Source: Sphingobacteriales bacterium
GTDB taxonomy: Bacteria > Bacteroidota > Bacteroidia > Chitinophagales > Chitinophagaceae
Length of the DNA: 64,000 bases
Assembly (NCBI GenBank): GCA_016219985.1
Contig: JACRJO010000036.1
Span: 52,108 to 116,107, forward strand
Reading direction: 5' to 3'
Of this stretch, positions 61,613-64,000 are shown one piece after another (the first letter of the stretch is position 1; the number at the start of each line of letters is the position of its first letter). The notes beneath the pieces were generated by a model that ran no database searches, was not told the origin of the DNA, and saw only the letters and a list, made by a program, of their open reading frames with translations. The position numbers and the translations under genes are program-made.

Positions 61613-63337
61613 TTACTGTTCCGTTTTCTGGTTTGTCGTGGGATCCGGCAGGGAAAAAAAGAAACAGGCCCCTTCTCCTTCTTTTCCTTCGGCCCATACC
61701 TTTCCCCCATGCCTTGCCACAATTTTTTCCACGAGGGCCAGTCCCACCCCGGTGCCTTCAAAATCCGCCTCGTTATGCAGCCGCTGGAATACGCGGAAGA
61801 GTTTATCCCGGTACTTGTTATCAAAACCCACGCCGTTATCTTTTACAAAGAAGACCTGCTGCCCCTTGTCTGTATAATGGCCGATCTCAATCTCCGGTCT
61901 TTCTTTTTTGGCGGAATATTTCACCGCATTGGAAAGCAGGTTGATCCAGGCCTGGCGGAGGGTATTCAGGTCGGCATAAACGGGTGGCAACTGTGTGATG
62001 CTCCATTGAATATCGGACCGGGAGAGCGGTTTGATGTTTTCCTTTATGATTTCCCTCACCAGGGCATCGGTATTCACGTTTGCTTTCACAATCTCCTGCC
62101 GGCCCAGCCGGGAAAAAGCAAGCAGGTCATCGATCAGGTAACCCATCCGGAGGGTGTTGGACTTAATGACCCCGGTGATGCGGTGGCCTTCCTCATCCAG
62201 TTTATCATGATAATCCTCCTCGAGGATCGTGGTAAACCCTACGATGCCGCGCAACGGGGCCCGCAGGTCATGCGATACCGAATAGGTAAATGCCTCCAGT
62301 TCGGCATTACTGCGGCGCAGGGCTGTTTCAAGTGTTTTCCGCTGGGTGATATCCCGTACCGAAGCGATCACCAGCAGGCCTTCATCCGTTTGAATGGGGG
62401 AGAGACTGATCTCCACCGGGAATTCGGACCCGTTTTTTCTCACGGCAAAGAGATCCAGCCCGGCGCCCATGGCCCGGAGATGGGCATTGCGCATAAAACT
62501 ATTCCGGTGATGTATATGCGCAGACCGCAGGGCGGGGGGGACCAGTATTTCCACGGACTGGCCGTTCATTTCCTGCTTTGTATAACCGAAAAGTTCCTCC
62601 GCCTGCCGGTTGATCACCCGGATCCTGCCCTGTTCGTCCGTAATCACGGTGGCATCCGGGACTGCATCAAGCAGGGCGCTGAAGCGCTGTTCACTCGCCA
62701 CCTGTTTCCGGTAATCCCTGTGCAGCCGCCGGATCATAAAGAAACCCAGCAGGAAGATAAAGGCGAGGATGCTGTATAAAATAGTATTCAGCTGGCGGAT
62801 GGTCTGTTCATTGTCCTGCTTGCGGATAGCCAGCAATTCTGTTTCAATATGCTCCATTTCCGTCCCGATGCGGCGGATCTGGTCGGAATAGTGTTTTCCA
62901 AGCCCGCTTTCCACCATACTCACCAGCTCAGCAGCTGTCCCTGTTTTTTTAGTGATAACCATGCTGTCGGAAAAATGCATCCGCCGGCCGATAAAAAAAC
63001 GGATCGAATCTAATCGCTGCAATTGCCCGGGATTATCCGAAAGAAGCTGCTGCAGGGCCGTTGTTTCGGCTGCAAAGCTTTTCCCCGACTGGATCAGCGG
63101 TTCCAGGAATTCATCCTTGCCGCTGATTGCATAACCACGGGCCCCGGTCTCGTTATCGAGCGCGGCCATGACTAATTTCTGAATATGCTGGATGACCTGC
63201 CGGGTGCGGCTGACCTGGCCGGAGGTATCACGGACCCGCTGGAACTGGCGGTTTGATACAAAAAATACAATCAGTATGGTACTGATAAGCAGGGCGATAC
63301 CCGAGGTGAACAGGTTACCGGGTGAAGAAATTTTCAT
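61613..63337 (-). CDS. CHASE3-PAS sensor histidine kinase
   Basis: A kinase of about 574 residues. TM helices flank a periplasmic CHASE3 domain (about 35-160; LVMAALDNETGARGYAISGK is the signature), followed by a PAS domain (about 205-320), HisKA (FTYSVSHDLRAPLRGI with the phospho-acceptor His) and HATPase (NLLSNAVKYSAKKER and VKDNGVGFDNKYRDKLF). First gene of the operon with the receiver protein and the hybrid kinase. The frame reaches a TTG at 63394 inside a near-consensus -7 element; ATG 63337 (or 63355) is the likely start. Confidence 0.92.
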   Translation of the reverse strand: MKISSPGNLFTSGIALLISTILIVFFVSNRQFQRVRDTSGQVSRTRQVIQHIQKLVMAALDNETGARGYAISGKDEFLEPLIQSGKSFAAETTALQQLLSDNPGQLQRLDSIRFFIGRRMHFSDSMVITKKTGTAAELVSMVESGLGKHYSDQIRRIGTEMEHIETELLAIRKQDNEQTIRQLNTILYSILAFIFLLGFFMIRRLHRDYRKQVASEQRFSALLDAVPDATVITDEQGRIRVINRQAEELFGYTKQEMNGQSVEILVPPALRSAHIHHRNSFMRNAHLRAMGAGLDLFAVRKNGSEFPVEISLSPIQTDEGLLVIASVRDITQRKTLETALRRSNAELEAFTYSVSHDLRAPLRGIVGFTTILEEDYHDKLDEEGHRITGVIKSNTLRMGYLIDDLLAFSRLGRQEIVKANVNTDALVREIIKENIKPLSRSDIQWSITQLPPVYADLNTLRQAWINLLSNAVKYSAKKERPEIEIGHYTDKGQQVFFVKDNGVGFDNKYRDKLFRVFQRLHNEADFEGTGVGLALVEKIVARHGGKVWAEGKEGEGACFFFSLPDPTTNQKTEQ

Positions 63338-63628
63338 AGTATCAGTGTGCGGCATCAGCACCCCGATCGTTGTTCCGGTAAAAAAATTTCCCAAGGATAG
63401 AACAACTGTCCGGGAGCCGTTGCCCTAGGTTTTTGTTTCATTCTCTGCCGGGGATTTCTCCCATAAGCCGAATGTCCGTAATCATTCATCTTATATACAC
63501 AGGCTCTTCTTCCCATTAAGTTAGACAAAAAAAATAAGACTTGCTAATAGGTGCATTTTTGGATGCGGACAGGGGTACGGGTAAACTCTTAGTTAGTGGG
63601 TTGAAATTATTAATTATTAGATTATTTA

Positions 63629-63705
63629 TTATTTCGTGCTGCTGGCAATTACTTTAAAGATTGACACTGGTTGAAAATTGAATAGTCCTTGGGATATACA
63701 TAACC
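63629..63705. repeat. Copy 1 of a conserved 77-bp non-coding repeat
   Basis: Begins TTATTTCGTGCTGCTGG and ends CATAACC. It matches copy 2 (63838-63914) at 72 of 77 positions. The stretch 63430-64000 contains no reading frame of note; between and before copies are AT-rich degenerate words (variants of TAATTACTGA). Confidence 0.9.
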
Positions 63706-63837
63706 GGCAGTATCGAAGCCCGTCCCATCCTCTTTAGTGAATTAGCAAAATAATAAAGACTCGTCCCGCTTTCCAATAATCTACAATCAGTAATTAATAA
63801 TACAAGGAAACGAGGATTACTAATTACTGATGACTAA

Positions 63838-63914
63838 TTATTTCGTGCTGCTGGTAATTACATTAAAGATTGACACTGGTTGAAAATTGAATAGCCCTTG
63901 GGATTTGCATAACC
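63838..63914. repeat. Copy 2 of the 77-bp repeat
   Basis: Differs from copy 1 at five positions. It starts 209 bases after copy 1. The leader before it (GACTAATTATTTCG preceded by ACGAGGATTA) is shared in altered form with copy 3. Confidence 0.9.
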
Positions 63915-63947
63915 AGGAGACGAGGATTATTTATTGCTAATGACTGA

Positions 63948-64000
63948 TTATTTCGTGCTGCTGGCAATTACTTTAAAGATTGACACTGGTTGAAAATTGA
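63948..64000. repeat. Copy 3 of the 77-bp repeat, cut by the window end
   Basis: The 53 visible bases are identical to copy 1. It starts 110 bases after copy 2. The array seems to continue beyond the window. Confidence 0.9.

Noticed and set aside
61709..62779. 356-residue open frame on the plus strand
   Set aside because: It lies antisense to the CHASE3 kinase, whose conserved HisKA and HATPase motifs fix the coding strand; the plus frame shows no family motif.
63629..64000. CRISPR array
   Set aside because: Units are 77 bp, spacing is 209 and 110 bases, spacers are similar degenerate words and no cas gene is seen.

Overview
The window looks like a chromosomal segment of a Bacteroidota bacterium, most likely of the Chitinophagaceae or a close relative. 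The pointers are lipoproteins with short lipoboxes, a DUF5777-type barrel, a bacterial GH3-like protein, four-helix-bundle (S23-like) and PnuC genes, weak Shine-Dalgarno sites, and several start codons just behind the Bacteroidota -7 promoter element TAnnTTTG. No rRNA, tRNA, CRISPR array, transposase or prophage gene was recognised. Gene density is high and most of the window is ordinary chromosome. Family assignments come from reading the sequence, not from a search.

Layout. 1-5.4 kb: outer-membrane barrel, small lipoprotein, U32-like protein and an RND/MMPL exporter. 5.5-9.5 kb: a plus-strand redox operon made of a 75-aa protein, a Tat-exported four-cluster Fe-S protein, an NrfD-type membrane subunit, a membrane-anchored periplasmic protein and a monohaem cytochrome c. 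It resembles the quinone/periplasm exchange module of Dsr/Hme/Act complexes but has no catalytic molybdopterin subunit. 9.6-10.5 kb: OmpA-type lipoprotein. 10.6-19.9 kb: a minus-strand seven-gene operon for a complex-I/hydrogenase-4-like membrane complex (two HyfB-like, then HyfC-, HyfE-, HyfF-, HyfG-like and a ferredoxin/HyfI-like subunit). Its membrane arm keeps the residues expected for ion translocation, whereas the usual Ni-Fe ligands and three of four proximal-cluster ligands are gone. This is the most unusual system in the window. 20-22.4 kb: small hypothetical protein, methyltransferase, a GcvH-like protein without the lipoyl lysine, and a divergent Crp/Fnr regulator.

22.5-34 kb: housekeeping and transport genes (Tet-type MFS, GTP-PEPCK, AspT-type transporter, ArsC-like, CmoA, ICMT-like, NfuA-like, S41 peptidase, ThiL, inositol monophosphatase), separated by three large imperfect hairpin elements. 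34-44 kb: GT2 fusion, GH3-like, four-helix bundle, LysE, MtgA, two GT39-type transferases, and a PnuC/NadR-kinase pair for nicotinamide riboside salvage. 44-54 kb: M23 lipoproteins, AraC regulator, YHS, DoxX, DinB-like, NRDE, ATP-grasp, SRPBCC and a zinc alcohol dehydrogenase. 54-63.4 kb: MazG-like, NfeD/slipin pair, DUF4143-type ATPase, two related barrels, and a three-gene signalling operon (CHASE3 kinase, single-domain receiver, REC-PAS-PAS kinase).

63.4-64 kb holds no gene. It contains three copies of a highly conserved non-coding repeat of about 77 bp that runs off the window end.
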